Part shown: piece by piece, positions 24,948-34,427 of the stretch
How positions within the stretch are numbered: the stretch's first letter is position 1
How the letters are laid out: each line of letters begins with the position of its first letter
Assembly (NCBI GenBank): GCA_964455935.1
Contig: CAYVZU010000022.1
Span: 1 to 38,568 of the forward strand
Direction: 5' to 3'
Source: CAYVZU01 sp964455935
GTDB lineage: Bacteria; Fibrobacterota; CAYVZU01
Length of the DNA: 38,568 nt
Program-made: the position numbers and the translations under genes
Notes under the pieces: generated by a model
Seen by the model: only the letters and a program-made list of their open reading frames with translations
Told to the model about the DNA's origin: nothing
The model's database searches: none

Positions 24948-27900
24948 ATGTTGAATCCTGCGCGCATCCTGTGCCTTTTTTGCCTATTGAGCGCCACATT
25001 GGCCTTCGCTTCGCCATTTTATTTCTCCCGTGGTGTTTCGAACCGAAATCTCCTCAAACTCGATCGGCCCGCGCCCTATAAGCTCCCCAAAGTACATGCT
25101 ACGGCAGCCAATCCGGATACGATTTTTGTGGTTGCCTTCCGTGTGGAATTCAAAGAAGACTCGGCTTCGCTTACCACCGGGACCGGGCTGTTCGACAGCG
25201 ACACCGAGTATGTCGCTTCCTACAAATATGACAAGCAGCCGCACGACCTCCAATACTTCTCAAAGCATCTTGAGTTTCTCCGGAATTACTATGACCAGGT
25301 TTCCGATGGACGGCTCCACATCGAATACAGGATCTTTCCGGGCCTGAATCAATCTGTGCCCCGCGTGCCCAAGGAAATGCGGGATTATGGGGCCACGAAG
25401 CTCGACAGGGAAAGCTTTTGTGATTTTGGCGAGCGCAACGCGACCGCGCGCATGGCTTTTATCGAGGATGCCGTCAGGGCCGCGGACGCCTCGTCGTCGA
25501 ACCCGTTTCTGCATTCGTATGACGAGAAAAGAACCGTGTATCTGCTGATCCACGCCGGCGCATCGGCCTTTGCCGACGGCGGCTACAACCAGGCCCTGGG
25601 TGAAGGGGCCAAGACCACCCCGTCCGATTTCTACGATTTCTTCGTATCCCAGCGCGACATCCAATACTTCCTGCACAAAGATTCCCTGGCCGTCGCAAAC
25701 GGATCGCGTTCCGTGAAAGAGCTGATGATGGTGTCCGAGACAGGAAACCAGGACTCGGTGAACTTCGGAATCAACGGAATCCTCGTGAACCAGTTCGCCC
25801 GGCAGTTGGGCGTCCCGGATCTGTACGGAGTGAACTCCGCGTGCGAGGGGATATCGGCGGTCGGTTCGTTCGACATCATGGATTTCTCCGGGTATAGCGC
25901 GGCAATGGGTTTTGTCCCCGTCTACCCAAGCGCCTGGGTCCGTGCTTTCCTGGGATGGACAAAGCCCGTTCTTTGCCGGCCGGGTTTGGATTCCACCTAC
26001 AGCGTCTCCGCCGCAAGCGGCCAAACCGCGAACAACGAGATTCTGCAGGTGCCGCTCAACGAGAACGAATACCTGCTTATCGAAAACAGGCAGCGCAACC
26101 TTCCCGGCCGCTTGGACTGGTTTCGCCGCGATACGATTCCGGAAACGAATGAGATCTACTCCGGCGCCGAGATCCTCGATTCCATTGCAATCCCGGACAA
26201 TGGCCGTCCCGACATTGTTGTCAATTCGAAAAATTTCGAAGCAGGCCTCCCGGGCTCGGGTGTCCTGGCCTGGCATGTCGATGAAAGCGTCATTCGAAAT
26301 CTGTACGCCTATAATGCCGTCAACTATGATAGTTTGCGCAGGGGCGTTTCGCTGATCGAGGCCGACGGCGTGCAGGATATAGGGGCGCAATTCTCGAATT
26401 TCCTTGGCACGCCGGTGCAGGACTACGGCCAGCCCGCCGATTTCTTTCCGCACCGTGATGTGGGATCGTCCACCACTGTCAATTCATTGACGCCAATTCG
26501 GACGCGCGACGGCGGCCCGGCCCGGGTTCGAATCGAGAATATCCAATCCGCCCAGGCCGTAGCCGAAACCCTTTTTTCCATGGGACACGGCGACAAAGAT
26601 CCCAATCGTCGGGTCCTGAATTATCGAAGTGAGAGCTTCTCGCTGGATTTGCGCTGGAGCGCCAGCCTGGGCAACTGGCCCCAGTGGAGCGATCCGCTGG
26701 CCGCGGCAAACCATCCAGCGGCTCTTGACTTAGTTGATTCGATCACCGGCAAGGAAATCGTCGTAACCTCCACATCGGGCCGCGTGTTCGCCTGGACAAT
26801 ACAAGGCGATGGCCTGGGCTCAACCGTGGATTCGATACCCGTGAAGAACGCCCGCGGCGACACGCTGTCCTGGATGGAACGCCATAGCCTTTTGAATTTG
26901 CAGGACAGTCTTTCCTCGCCGGCCGTGCTGAATGACACTTTGATTGTAGCCGGTGTCCGCAATCTCTACCGGATTATTGGTGGAAGCGCATTGACCGTGG
27001 ACTCGGTCTCCACCGGCTTTCGAGCAACGGCCGGGCCGGTGATCGTGAAGAATGAAATTCTACTCGGCGGCGCACAGGGAAAAATTCGCGTACTCAGAAA
27101 TTTCTCTTTGGCCGAGACGCTGAATACCCAGGTTAGCAGCCCTGTCTGCGCTTTGGCCAGTGCCGATGTGGATCGCAACGGCAAAAGCGAGATCATCGCC
27201 GGCCTGGAGAATGGAATAATCGTCTGTTTCGAAGACGGTACCCGCAAATGGAGCCGCACGCTGGACCTGGCCTCACCGCGCCTGGCCGTTGGCGACCTGG
27301 ACCGCGCACAGCCGGTCCGCCTCGAAATTGTGGTGCGCGGCCGGGAAGGCAAAGTGTACTGCTTGGATGATTCCGGAGTTGCCGACCAGACATTCTGGCC
27401 CGTGACCATTCAAAGCAATGCTTCGTCGCAACCGGCTCTGGCCGACTTGGACGGCGACCGTTATCTCGATATCCTGCTAAGCGGCACCAACCGGGTGTAT
27501 GCGCTGGACCGCCGCGGCAACGCACTGGCCAACTGGCCCCTGATCCTCGACCCGCGCCAGAGTCTGGGAGAAGCAGGCGCCCCCAGTGTTGCGGATGTGG
27601 ATGGAAACGCTAAGCCGGATGTGGTGTTCGGATTCGGCTCGCGGGATACCACATATATTTCCAGGGATACCGCCACCAACCTGGTAAATATCGACAGCGG
27701 GTATTACTCAATAGGACTGATTTCCGCGGCCGACTCCAGGGCCGGATCGATCGGCATTGACCCATGGCCCGTTTCAATGGCCCTGCCCTCCGTATCCTCG
27801 ATTCTCATTGACAATCTCAAAGAGGACAGTACGCTGCAGATGATGGCGCTGTCCAGCGCAGGCTGGTGCTATGCATGGGACCTGAGCGCAAACGCGGGAA

Positions 27901-28289
27901 ATGCCGCCTCCAAAGTCTGGAACGGCGGGGCCGGAAACCTTGCGCGCAATCCGGTCTACGACGATTCGCTGATGCCGGCTGCGCCGCAGACCTCAACGGA
28001 GGCCTTTGGCGTATCCGTTTTCTACTGCTATCCCAACCCCGTCGTTGGGACCTCGGTGGTAAGTCTCCGTTACCAGCTTTCGCATGCCGCCGATGCCGTG
28101 GAGCTGACGCTGTACGACCAGAACAATCATTTTCTAAGAACCATCACGGGCCTGACGGCAACGGAATCGTGGAACCGCTACGCATTGAGCCTGCAGGGAT
28201 ACGGATCGAGCGTGTATCGCGCCAAACTGGTCGCCCGACGGGGCGGCGAACGCAAGGCAAAGTTCTGCAAGATTGCGGTTGTCCGGTAG
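24948..28289 (+). CDS. Secreted M6-metalloprotease-like protein lacking the HExxH zinc site
   Basis: The 1113-residue product has a signal peptide (residues 1 to about 22). An M6-type protease-like region follows. Instead of the expected HEFGHxLGLPDLY, this protein reads NQFARQLGVPDLY (residues 281-293), so both zinc-binding histidines and the catalytic glutamate are gone. The later segments SFDIMDFSGYSAAM and VLAWHVDESVIRN are conserved. Next come beta-propeller/FG-GAP-like repeats with DVDRNGKSEI, DLDGDRYLDI and DVDGNAKPDV (about residues 740, 834 and 883). The C-terminus (from about 1025) is CYPNPVVGTS followed by strands typical of FlgD/type-IX-sorting-like domains. It is probably a surface or secreted binding protein. 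ATG 24948 is chosen for the signal peptide. It lies 15 bases before the next gene. Confidence 0.8.
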   Translation: MLNPARILCLFCLLSATLAFASPFYFSRGVSNRNLLKLDRPAPYKLPKVHATAANPDTIFVVAFRVEFKEDSASLTTGTGLFDSDTEYVASYKYDKQPHDLQYFSKHLEFLRNYYDQVSDGRLHIEYRIFPGLNQSVPRVPKEMRDYGATKLDRESFCDFGERNATARMAFIEDAVRAADASSSNPFLHSYDEKRTVYLLIHAGASAFADGGYNQALGEGAKTTPSDFYDFFVSQRDIQYFLHKDSLAVANGSRSVKELMMVSETGNQDSVNFGINGILVNQFARQLGVPDLYGVNSACEGISAVGSFDIMDFSGYSAAMGFVPVYPSAWVRAFLGWTKPVLCRPGLDSTYSVSAASGQTANNEILQVPLNENEYLLIENRQRNLPGRLDWFRRDTIPETNEIYSGAEILDSIAIPDNGRPDIVVNSKNFEAGLPGSGVLAWHVDESVIRNLYAYNAVNYDSLRRGVSLIEADGVQDIGAQFSNFLGTPVQDYGQPADFFPHRDVGSSTTVNSLTPIRTRDGGPARVRIENIQSAQAVAETLFSMGHGDKDPNRRVLNYRSESFSLDLRWSASLGNWPQWSDPLAAANHPAALDLVDSITGKEIVVTSTSGRVFAWTIQGDGLGSTVDSIPVKNARGDTLSWMERHSLLNLQDSLSSPAVLNDTLIVAGVRNLYRIIGGSALTVDSVSTGFRATAGPVIVKNEILLGGAQGKIRVLRNFSLAETLNTQVSSPVCALASADVDRNGKSEIIAGLENGIIVCFEDGTRKWSRTLDLASPRLAVGDLDRAQPVRLEIVVRGREGKVYCLDDSGVADQTFWPVTIQSNASSQPALADLDGDRYLDILLSGTNRVYALDRRGNALANWPLILDPRQSLGEAGAPSVADVDGNAKPDVVFGFGSRDTTYISRDTATNLVNIDSGYYSIGLISAADSRAGSIGIDPWPVSMALPSVSSILIDNLKEDSTLQMMALSSAGWCYAWDLSANAGNAASKVWNGGAGNLARNPVYDDSLMPAAPQTSTEAFGVSVFYCYPNPVVGTSVVSLRYQLSHAADAVELTLYDQNNHFLRTITGLTATESWNRYALSLQGYGSSVYRAKLVARRGGERKAKFCKIAVVR

Positions 28290-28304
28290 AGGAAGTCGTG
28301 CGTC

Positions 28305-31300
28305 ATGAGTCGTGAGTGGGGAGGCTTTCAATTGCTTGTTAGTGGGTTTGGTATTTTTCCGGCCGAGGTCTTTCTGTCTCGCTCCCGGCTGCCGGCTCCC
28401 GGCTCTCATTCCCTCTTTTACCGTCACCGTCTACCGTTTGCCCTTGTCTTGATCCTGGCCGCCCTCTTGAGCGTTCCTCGCTCCGCTCTCGCCTACAACG
28501 ACTTCCTCCAGGACTACAATCATTCCCGCATGCGCTGGATCACCATGGAGACCCCGCATTTCCGGGTCTACTATCCCACCGCGCTACGCGAAAAAGCCGA
28601 AGAGGTGGCCCGCATTTCGGAAGATCTATACCGGATCTACACCGAGCGCTACCGCTTGTCCATGCCCGAGCGGATCGACTTGGCCGTCAACGACAGCGAC
28701 GATCCCAATGGCTGGGCTTCGCCCATCCTGGGCATGGTCTCGATCGACATTCACGAGTTCGACTTCTCGCTTCGCGGAACGCACTCGTGGCTGCGCTATT
28801 TGCTGGCCCATGAACTAGCCCACGTCTTTTCGATTCGGCCGGCTCTCAAGCTCCCGGCCTGGATTCCGGAACTGCGGCTGGGATACTTCGATTATCCCAA
28901 TGAAAAATGGCAGTCGAGCGGTTTTCATGTCGTATCCAGCGATATTCTACCCCAATGGTTTGCCGAAGGCATTGCTCAATACGAGAGCAGTCGCGAAGGC
29001 ACGGATGAATGGGATACGCATCGCGACATGCTGCTGCGCGTCGCCGTGCTGGAAAACGATATGCTCACCTATGACGAGATGTGCGTCTTCACAGGCAAGA
29101 GCATCAATTTCGAACGGACCTATAATCATGGCTTTTCGCTGGTCACTTACATTGCCGAAAAATACGGGTACGACGCGATTCTGGCCTTGATCCGCGAGGC
29201 GGGCCGGTTCCATTATCAAAGCTTCAAACCCGTGATCAAGGCCGTTTTGGGCATCTCGGCGGATGAACTTTACGAGCAATGGCGCAAGTCCCTGGCCGCG
29301 GTCTACACTCGTCAACTGCGCCAGGTGGGGACCCAGGCTTATGGCGCCAAGGTCACGGACAAAGGGTTCAGCACATCGTGCCCCCGCTGGGCACCGGATG
29401 GCAAATCGCTGTATTTCCTGTCGAACTGGGAGGCGGATTACGGTTTCCGGAGCCTGCGCAAGTATGACCCGGCTCAAAAGGACAAGCGAAAGCGCTTCAA
29501 AGTCGAGGTGCCCGAGGTGGGCTCGGCCTATTCGCTGAGTGGAGATGGAAGCAAGCTCACCTATCTTTCGAGCAAAAAGCGAGACCGTGACGGCTTTCCC
29601 CGCCGCGATGTTTTCCTGCGCAAGCTCAAGCCCGGCCGCCATTGGTACGGCCTCAAGGATCCACAGGAAAAACGGCTGACCAAGAACATGAGCGCGCTCT
29701 ACGCGGACCTTTCGCGCGACGGCAAAACGCTGGTCTTTGTGAAGAAAGACCATGATTACGACTATTTAGTAATGCAGGATATTGAAAGCGGAAAAACCCG
29801 CTGTCTGTTCCCAAACCGCGAAGGGAAACGCGACACTCGTTTCTCGGAGTGCAACATCTATACGCCCCGGCTTGAACCCAACGGCGACAAGATCGTGTTC
29901 TCGTATTTCGACGGCGCGGCGCGCCAGATCGGCATCGTCGACACGACCGGAAGGATGTTCTACACATTCTTCAGCAGCGGCTGCGACGACCGCGATCCCT
30001 CGTGGAGCCCTGACGGAGAACATGTGCTCTTCTCGTCGGACCGGACAGGGATCTTTAATCTATACAAAAAAAGCGTCCGGACCGGACAGGTCCTGCGGGT
30101 CACAAATGTCTCGGGCGGCGCCTTCGAGGGCGAGATGTCGCCGGATGGCAAGCAGATCGCCTACATCAATTACGACCGGACCGGGTTCAGCCTGTATCTG
30201 GCCCCGGATACGGTGATTGACGCCTATCAGGACAACCCGTTGGCGCTGAAACCCAAAGCCGATTCGCTGCCCCCGCTGATTCTAAGCAGTAACCCCAAGC
30301 CGTACAGGACCATGCCGAATAAATTGCTGTTCTCGCCCATGATTCTTGGCCAGGAAATCATCGCCAAAGACAAGGAGGCCAACAAGGGTGTGGCCCGCTG
30401 GTTCGGCGGAGGCCTGCTAAGCTATTTCGACCCGCTTAACAAAAACAGCCTGTCCGCGCTTTTTCTGTTGCAGATCAACGAGGGATTCGACTTCCTGGGA
30501 CCCAAGTACCCCAATTTCATCAATCCCGGAATCGATAAGGAGTTCGGGCTCTACTGGGAAAACCGCAGCCTGGTGCCGACGATTCGCGGCGAGTTTAATT
30601 TGCGCACGATCCATCAAATCGACCGGTTCTGGAGCGAGGACGATCGTGATACTATGCAGCTCAATTATCAGCTTTCCTTGATGGATCTGGGGGCCGGCGC
30701 CCGATACCAGCTTACGCCCGGTCAGAAGATCCATGCCTTCGGAGACCTGTTCTCTTCGCAAGCCTACTTGTACAACGTGGACTATTTCCCCCCTTACAAC
30801 TACCTCAAGGGCTGGCACGCGGGCCTGATGTGGACCTTCCTGCAACAGGGAATGAACACGGCCTCCAACATCGCTCCGCAGGGAATGTACCTCAAGCTCA
30901 AGGCGGACCGGTGGCACAACGAACTGATCCGCGAGGGGACCTTTTCCGAGGCGTTCACCATCGAGAACGGCGCCATTGTGGCGCGCATGGACGAGTTCGA
31001 TTTCAACATGGTCAAGGCCGATTTCAAAATCGGAATGCCCAGCCCGTTCTACTCGAAACACTTTCTGGGGCTTGCGGCCTCCGCCGTGGGCATCGACCGG
31101 CCGGTTCACAGTTTTTTCGAAGTGGGTCCGTTGCTGAAGGGCTATCCCGCGTTTCTCAATCGCGACAGCCTTTACGTTTCGGGAAACAAGTCGCTGCAAA
31201 TGGAGGTGGAATACTACTTCCCCATCTGCAAAGAGATCAACCGCGCGTACGGCCCGCTGTTCCTGGACCAGCTATATGGAATGGGCTTCTACGAAATGGG

Positions 31301-31568
31301 CGGCGCCTGGAACATGAATTTTCGCGACCTGAAAAACATTCGCCCCGACAGCCTTCTCAAGTCCGTGGGCGCCGAGCTCCGGCTGGAGTGCCTCACGTAT
31401 TCCATGTATCCCCTGTCGGCTTACCTGCGCGCCGCCTATCCACTTGATATGACGGGCACCTTCAAAGAAAGAACCCGTTTTCAGTTCGGCCTTTCCTTCA
31501 CCTTCGACGACTGGGACCTCATCGACATCCCGGATTATCTCCAGCGCAACTTCCGCCACCGGCAGTAA
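28305..31568 (+). CDS. Gluzincin protease domain + beta-propeller + outer-membrane barrel fusion
   Basis: The 1087-residue protein has a hydrophobic signal segment (LPFALVLILAALLSVPRSALA) about 45-65 residues in. A zinc-protease domain follows with LLAHELAHVF (His169, Glu170, His173) and WFAEGIAQYES (Glu221, the likely third ligand). A TolB/PD40-like propeller (about residues 370-640) carries SWSPDGEHVLFSSD and EMSPDGKQIAYIN. The last third is strand-rich and barrel-like: LGLAASAVGIDRPVHSF, MEVEYYFPICKE and FQFGLSFTFDDW. This layout puts a protease and a propeller in the periplasm with a barrel in the outer membrane. ATG 28305 has AGAGGAAG upstream; a TTG at 28332 with GGGGAGG seven bases before it is a strong alternative and shortens the odd N-terminus. 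Confidence 0.8.
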   Translation: MSREWGGFQLLVSGFGIFPAEVFLSRSRLPAPGSHSLFYRHRLPFALVLILAALLSVPRSALAYNDFLQDYNHSRMRWITMETPHFRVYYPTALREKAEEVARISEDLYRIYTERYRLSMPERIDLAVNDSDDPNGWASPILGMVSIDIHEFDFSLRGTHSWLRYLLAHELAHVFSIRPALKLPAWIPELRLGYFDYPNEKWQSSGFHVVSSDILPQWFAEGIAQYESSREGTDEWDTHRDMLLRVAVLENDMLTYDEMCVFTGKSINFERTYNHGFSLVTYIAEKYGYDAILALIREAGRFHYQSFKPVIKAVLGISADELYEQWRKSLAAVYTRQLRQVGTQAYGAKVTDKGFSTSCPRWAPDGKSLYFLSNWEADYGFRSLRKYDPAQKDKRKRFKVEVPEVGSAYSLSGDGSKLTYLSSKKRDRDGFPRRDVFLRKLKPGRHWYGLKDPQEKRLTKNMSALYADLSRDGKTLVFVKKDHDYDYLVMQDIESGKTRCLFPNREGKRDTRFSECNIYTPRLEPNGDKIVFSYFDGAARQIGIVDTTGRMFYTFFSSGCDDRDPSWSPDGEHVLFSSDRTGIFNLYKKSVRTGQVLRVTNVSGGAFEGEMSPDGKQIAYINYDRTGFSLYLAPDTVIDAYQDNPLALKPKADSLPPLILSSNPKPYRTMPNKLLFSPMILGQEIIAKDKEANKGVARWFGGGLLSYFDPLNKNSLSALFLLQINEGFDFLGPKYPNFINPGIDKEFGLYWENRSLVPTIRGEFNLRTIHQIDRFWSEDDRDTMQLNYQLSLMDLGAGARYQLTPGQKIHAFGDLFSSQAYLYNVDYFPPYNYLKGWHAGLMWTFLQQGMNTASNIAPQGMYLKLKADRWHNELIREGTFSEAFTIENGAIVARMDEFDFNMVKADFKIGMPSPFYSKHFLGLAASAVGIDRPVHSFFEVGPLLKGYPAFLNRDSLYVSGNKSLQMEVEYYFPICKEINRAYGPLFLDQLYGMGFYEMGGAWNMNFRDLKNIRPDSLLKSVGAELRLECLTYSMYPLSAYLRAAYPLDMTGTFKERTRFQFGLSFTFDDWDLIDIPDYLQRNFRHRQ

Positions 31569-31659
31569 CCCGCCGGTGATTTTTGGCTTTCAATTCTGCT
31601 TCCCCGTCCCTGGCAGCGCGGCCATCTTCCTGCGTGGCTTTCAGCCCTTGGAATATCCC

Positions 31660-31683
31660 CCCTCGCCCCTCGGTGGGCGAGGG
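31660..31683. repeat. Perfect GC-rich inverted repeat
   Basis: CCCTCGCCC (31660-31668) and GGGCGAGGG (31675-31683) form a 9-base perfect stem with a six-base loop. It lies 92 bases after the stop of the large fusion gene. No T-run follows, so it is not a standard terminator by itself. Confidence 0.6.
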
Positions 31684-31687
31684 TTAG

Positions 31688-32093
31688 CCCAAGTTCGACA
31701 GTAGGAACTTTTTTCGGCTTAAAAATGGCGAAGCCGTTTTGGTTTCGCGGTTTGTTTTGAAAAAGTGATTGTAGTGAAGACCTTCCCATTTGCTGGATGC
31801 AAAATATCTCAATTGATTATCCCAAATACCGCAGTTGCCCGTAGCGAAAAGCGGTAGTCTCTTACCCCATCTCGGCTTCCAGAAAGCCTCGTCATATCTA
31901 TTGGGTGATATGCGTGCGTTTTCTTCAAGTCGATTTGGGACAAGATCTTACCACTCTTTATCAACGCTCAACCGCGGCGTTTATCAAGTGAGCGGTTTAG
32001 TGAGAAAAAGAACTTTGTAGTGAAGACTTTTCAGAAAAAACAGCGAAATCACGCCAAAATCAGCCTTTTCTCACGCAAGCTGCCGAACTTGGG
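31688..32093. mobile_element. MITE-like non-coding element with imperfect terminal inverted repeats
   Basis: The ends match as CCCAAGTTCG (31688-31697) and CGAACTTGGG (32084-32093). Similarity continues inward for roughly 70-80 bases with mismatches and gaps (for example GGCT...TGGCG and TTTCGC near both ends). A 13-base direct repeat TTGTAGTGAAGAC lies at 31769-31781 and 32016-32028. Internal hairpins are TACCGC/GCGGTA (31827-31856), GGCTT/AAGCC (31874-31888), CATATC/GATATG (31893-31912) and AACCGC/GCGGTT (31970-31998). No open frame of interest is present. No clear target-site duplication was seen. The rest of the 31569-32219 gap is plain. Confidence 0.5.
31691..31714 (+). terminator. Possible rho-independent terminator
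   Basis: AAGTTC (31691-31696) and GAACTT (31705-31710) pair around an eight-base loop and are followed at once by TTTT. The stem is short and AT-rich, so efficiency is doubtful. It overlaps the end of the inverted-repeat element described next, so it may instead be part of that element. Confidence 0.35.
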
Positions 32094-32219
32094 TTGAGTT
32101 GAAGATAAGCAGGTGAGTGGTCCTGAATTCTTGGCTGAAAATCCAAGCAAAAAATTGCCGATTGCGAACCACCCGCCACAAGCTGAAAGGTGTGATTGGA
32201 AATCTGAGGCTGACAACTC

Positions 32220-33224
32220 TTATTTGCGCCGCGTGTAGCCCAAGGCGCCCATAAGATTGATGGCGCGAACCGGGCAGACGGCAATGCAACGGCCGCAGCC
32301 GATGCATTTGTCGAAGATGACTTTATGTTGTTCGTTTACCTTGCCCTCGATGGCGCCGCGCACGGGGCAAACCTTCGGGCATTCGGTGCAGCCGTTGCAC
32401 TTCTGGTCGATACTCACCTTGGGTCGCTTGACGGCAAGATCGGTGTAGCAGTTCTGCGGACATTTGTAGGCGGCTGCGACAAAATTCTCTTCCCTGCCAT
32501 AGTCCAGAACCGGCAAATTGTCCTTCATCTCAATCGCGCCCGAGGGCGTGGCCTTTACGCACAGCGTGCAGGCATTGCAGCCCACGCTACAGTATTTCTT
32601 GACCTTGGCGCCGCGGTCGTGATTGGAGCAGGCTAGAAATATCTTGCGCGAACCGGGCATCATCGAAATGATCTGCTTGGGACAGACCTGCACGCATTTT
32701 CCGCAGCCTGTGCATTTTTTGGGGTCGACCACGGCCAGGCCGTTCTCATTGACATGGATGGCATCGAAGGCGCAAACCTCCACGCAAGAACCCAGGCCCA
32801 GACAGCCCCAGGTGCATTCCTTGTCGCCGCCGCCCAGAAGCACCGCGGCCCGGCAATCGGCAATTCCGTTGTATTGGTATTTTTTCGCCGCTTCCTTGTC
32901 GCCGCCTTTGCAATGCACGGCCGCAATCATCGGCTCGGTCGAACCGCCTTCCACGCCCATGATCTCGGCAATGGCCTTGGACGCCTTTTCCCCGCCCGGC
33001 GCACAGGCGGTCACGGACGCCCCCTGGTGAACCACGGCGTCGGCATACCCGGCGCAACCGGGGAAGCCGCAGGAACCGCAATTGGCCCCGGGAAGAATAC
33101 TTATAATTTTCTCAATCCGGGGGTCGACCTGAACCGAGAACTTCTTCGAGGCATAGGCGAGGGCGATCGCAATGCCCAGTCCAATGGAGCCCATTGAGAT
33201 CACCGAGATTGTCAAAATGCTCAT
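32220..33224 (-). CDS. rnfB: Rnf complex subunit B (iron-sulfur protein)
   Basis: The 334-residue subunit carries electrons from ferredoxin toward the flavin subunits of the Rnf Na+/H+-translocating complex. It has an N-terminal membrane helix, a CGSCGFPGC four-cluster domain and several ferredoxin-type motifs: CTGCGKCVQVCP, CSVGCNACTLC, CNGCTECPKVCP and CIGCGRCIAVCP. The ATG at 33224 lies 12 bases after the stop of rnfA. It is the last gene of rnfCDGEAB. Confidence 0.96.
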   Translation of the reverse strand: MSILTISVISMGSIGLGIAIALAYASKKFSVQVDPRIEKIISILPGANCGSCGFPGCAGYADAVVHQGASVTACAPGGEKASKAIAEIMGVEGGSTEPMIAAVHCKGGDKEAAKKYQYNGIADCRAAVLLGGGDKECTWGCLGLGSCVEVCAFDAIHVNENGLAVVDPKKCTGCGKCVQVCPKQIISMMPGSRKIFLACSNHDRGAKVKKYCSVGCNACTLCVKATPSGAIEMKDNLPVLDYGREENFVAAAYKCPQNCYTDLAVKRPKVSIDQKCNGCTECPKVCPVRGAIEGKVNEQHKVIFDKCIGCGRCIAVCPVRAINLMGALGYTRRK

Positions 33225-33236
33225 GTTTAATCCCGC

Positions 33237-33827
33237 TTACGAGCCGATCCGCAGACCGGCAAATCCTAGAAAAGCCAGCGCAATCAGACCTGCCGAAATA
33301 AAGGCGATCGGCAGGCCTTCCAGGGCTTTTGGGATCTTTGCGTATTCCAATTTTTCGCGCACACCGGCCATCAGGATCAGCGCCAACGTGAATCCAACGC
33401 CCGCGGAAATGCCCTGCACCATGCTTTCAATGAAATTGAATCCATCGGAAATATTAAGGACCACCACGGCCAGAACCGCGCAGTTGGTGGTAATCAGGGG
33501 CAAATAAATCCCCAGCGCTTTGTAGAGGCCCGGCGAATTCTTCTGTAGAAACATCTCCACAAATTGAACCAGACCCGCGATGATCAGGATAAAGACGAGG
33601 GTCTGGAGAAACTCGACGTGGAACCGATTCAGCAAATAGCGCTGAGTCACCCAGGTGAATAGGGTGGCCAGAGCCATGACGAAGATCACGGCCAAACCCA
33701 TTCCAATGGCCGAGTCGAGTTTCTTCGAAACGCCGAAGAACGGGCAGAGACCGATAAAGCGCGAGAGCACGAAATTCGAGATGACGATCATAGTCACGGC
33801 AATACTGAAAAGATGCAGTAGATCCAT
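33237..33827 (-). CDS. rnfA: Rnf complex subunit A (membrane protein)
   Basis: This is a 196-residue, six-helix membrane protein of the NqrE/RnfA type, with SNFVLSRFIGLCPFFGVSK, LPLITTNCAVLAVVV and a matching second half (LALILMAGVREKLEYA). RnfA and RnfE are homologous, form a membrane pair and hold an iron-sulfur centre between conserved cysteines, which are present here. It begins three bases after rnfE ends. Confidence 0.96.
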   Translation of the reverse strand: MDLLHLFSIAVTMIVISNFVLSRFIGLCPFFGVSKKLDSAIGMGLAVIFVMALATLFTWVTQRYLLNRFHVEFLQTLVFILIIAGLVQFVEMFLQKNSPGLYKALGIYLPLITTNCAVLAVVVLNISDGFNFIESMVQGISAGVGFTLALILMAGVREKLEYAKIPKALEGLPIAFISAGLIALAFLGFAGLRIGS

Positions 33828-33830
33828 GGT

Positions 33831-34427
33831 TTATGCCTTTTTGCCTTTGGTCAGCAAGTTGCGGATTGCCATCAGAATGGCAATCGTAAAAAACCCGCCG
33901 GGTGCCAGGAGCATGACTGCCGCGGGCTCATATCCCGGAATCACGGAGAGTCCCAGCAACTTATTGGCGCCCAGGATCTCGCGAATAACGCTGAGGACCA
34001 ACAGCGCAACGATAAAGCCGAAACCCACAAAGATCCCATCCAGGAGCGACATGAATACGTTCTTCTGGGAGGCATAGGCCTCGGCCCGCGCCAGAATAAT
34101 GCAGTTCACCACAATCAGCGGAATGAAGATGCCAAGCGCCTTATCGAGTTCGGGAAAATAGGCTTTCATGTAGAGCTGTACGATGGTTGTAAACGCCGCA
34201 ATTACCACAATGAAGCCGGGAATGCGGACTTTCTTGGGAATCACGTTGCGGAGCAAGGAAATAATCACATTGCTGCAGACGAGCACGAATGTGGTGGCAA
34301 CAGCCATTCCCATTCCATTGACAACGGATGTTGTAGTGGCAAGCGAAGCACACAAGCCAAGGACCATGACAAAAACCGGGTTCTCGTCGAGCAGGCCCCG
34401 CCTAAATTCACTGAGCAGCAGGCGCAT
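33831..34427 (-). CDS. rnfE: Rnf complex subunit E (membrane protein)
   Basis: The 198-residue six-helix subunit is homologous to RnfA. It has ENPVFVMVLGLCASLATTTS, with the conserved Cys, and IPLIVVNCIILARAEAYASQ. ATG 34427 follows GGAGG four bases upstream and overlaps the end of rnfG by 20 bases; the longer frame to 34676 reads through rnfG and was rejected. Confidence 0.96.
   Translation of the reverse strand: MRLLLSEFRRGLLDENPVFVMVLGLCASLATTTSVVNGMGMAVATTFVLVCSNVIISLLRNVIPKKVRIPGFIVVIAAFTTIVQLYMKAYFPELDKALGIFIPLIVVNCIILARAEAYASQKNVFMSLLDGIFVGFGFIVALLVLSVIREILGANKLLGLSVIPGYEPAAVMLLAPGGFFTIAILMAIRNLLTKGKKA

Noticed and set aside
25260..26453. 397-residue minus-strand frame
   Set aside because: It is the antisense shadow of the pseudoprotease gene and has no motif of its own.
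30417..31199. 260-residue minus-strand frame
   Set aside because: It is antisense to the barrel part of the fusion gene.
31688..32093. Retron or group II intron
   Set aside because: No reverse transcriptase, no domain V-like hairpin with conserved ends, and no msr/msd layout were seen.
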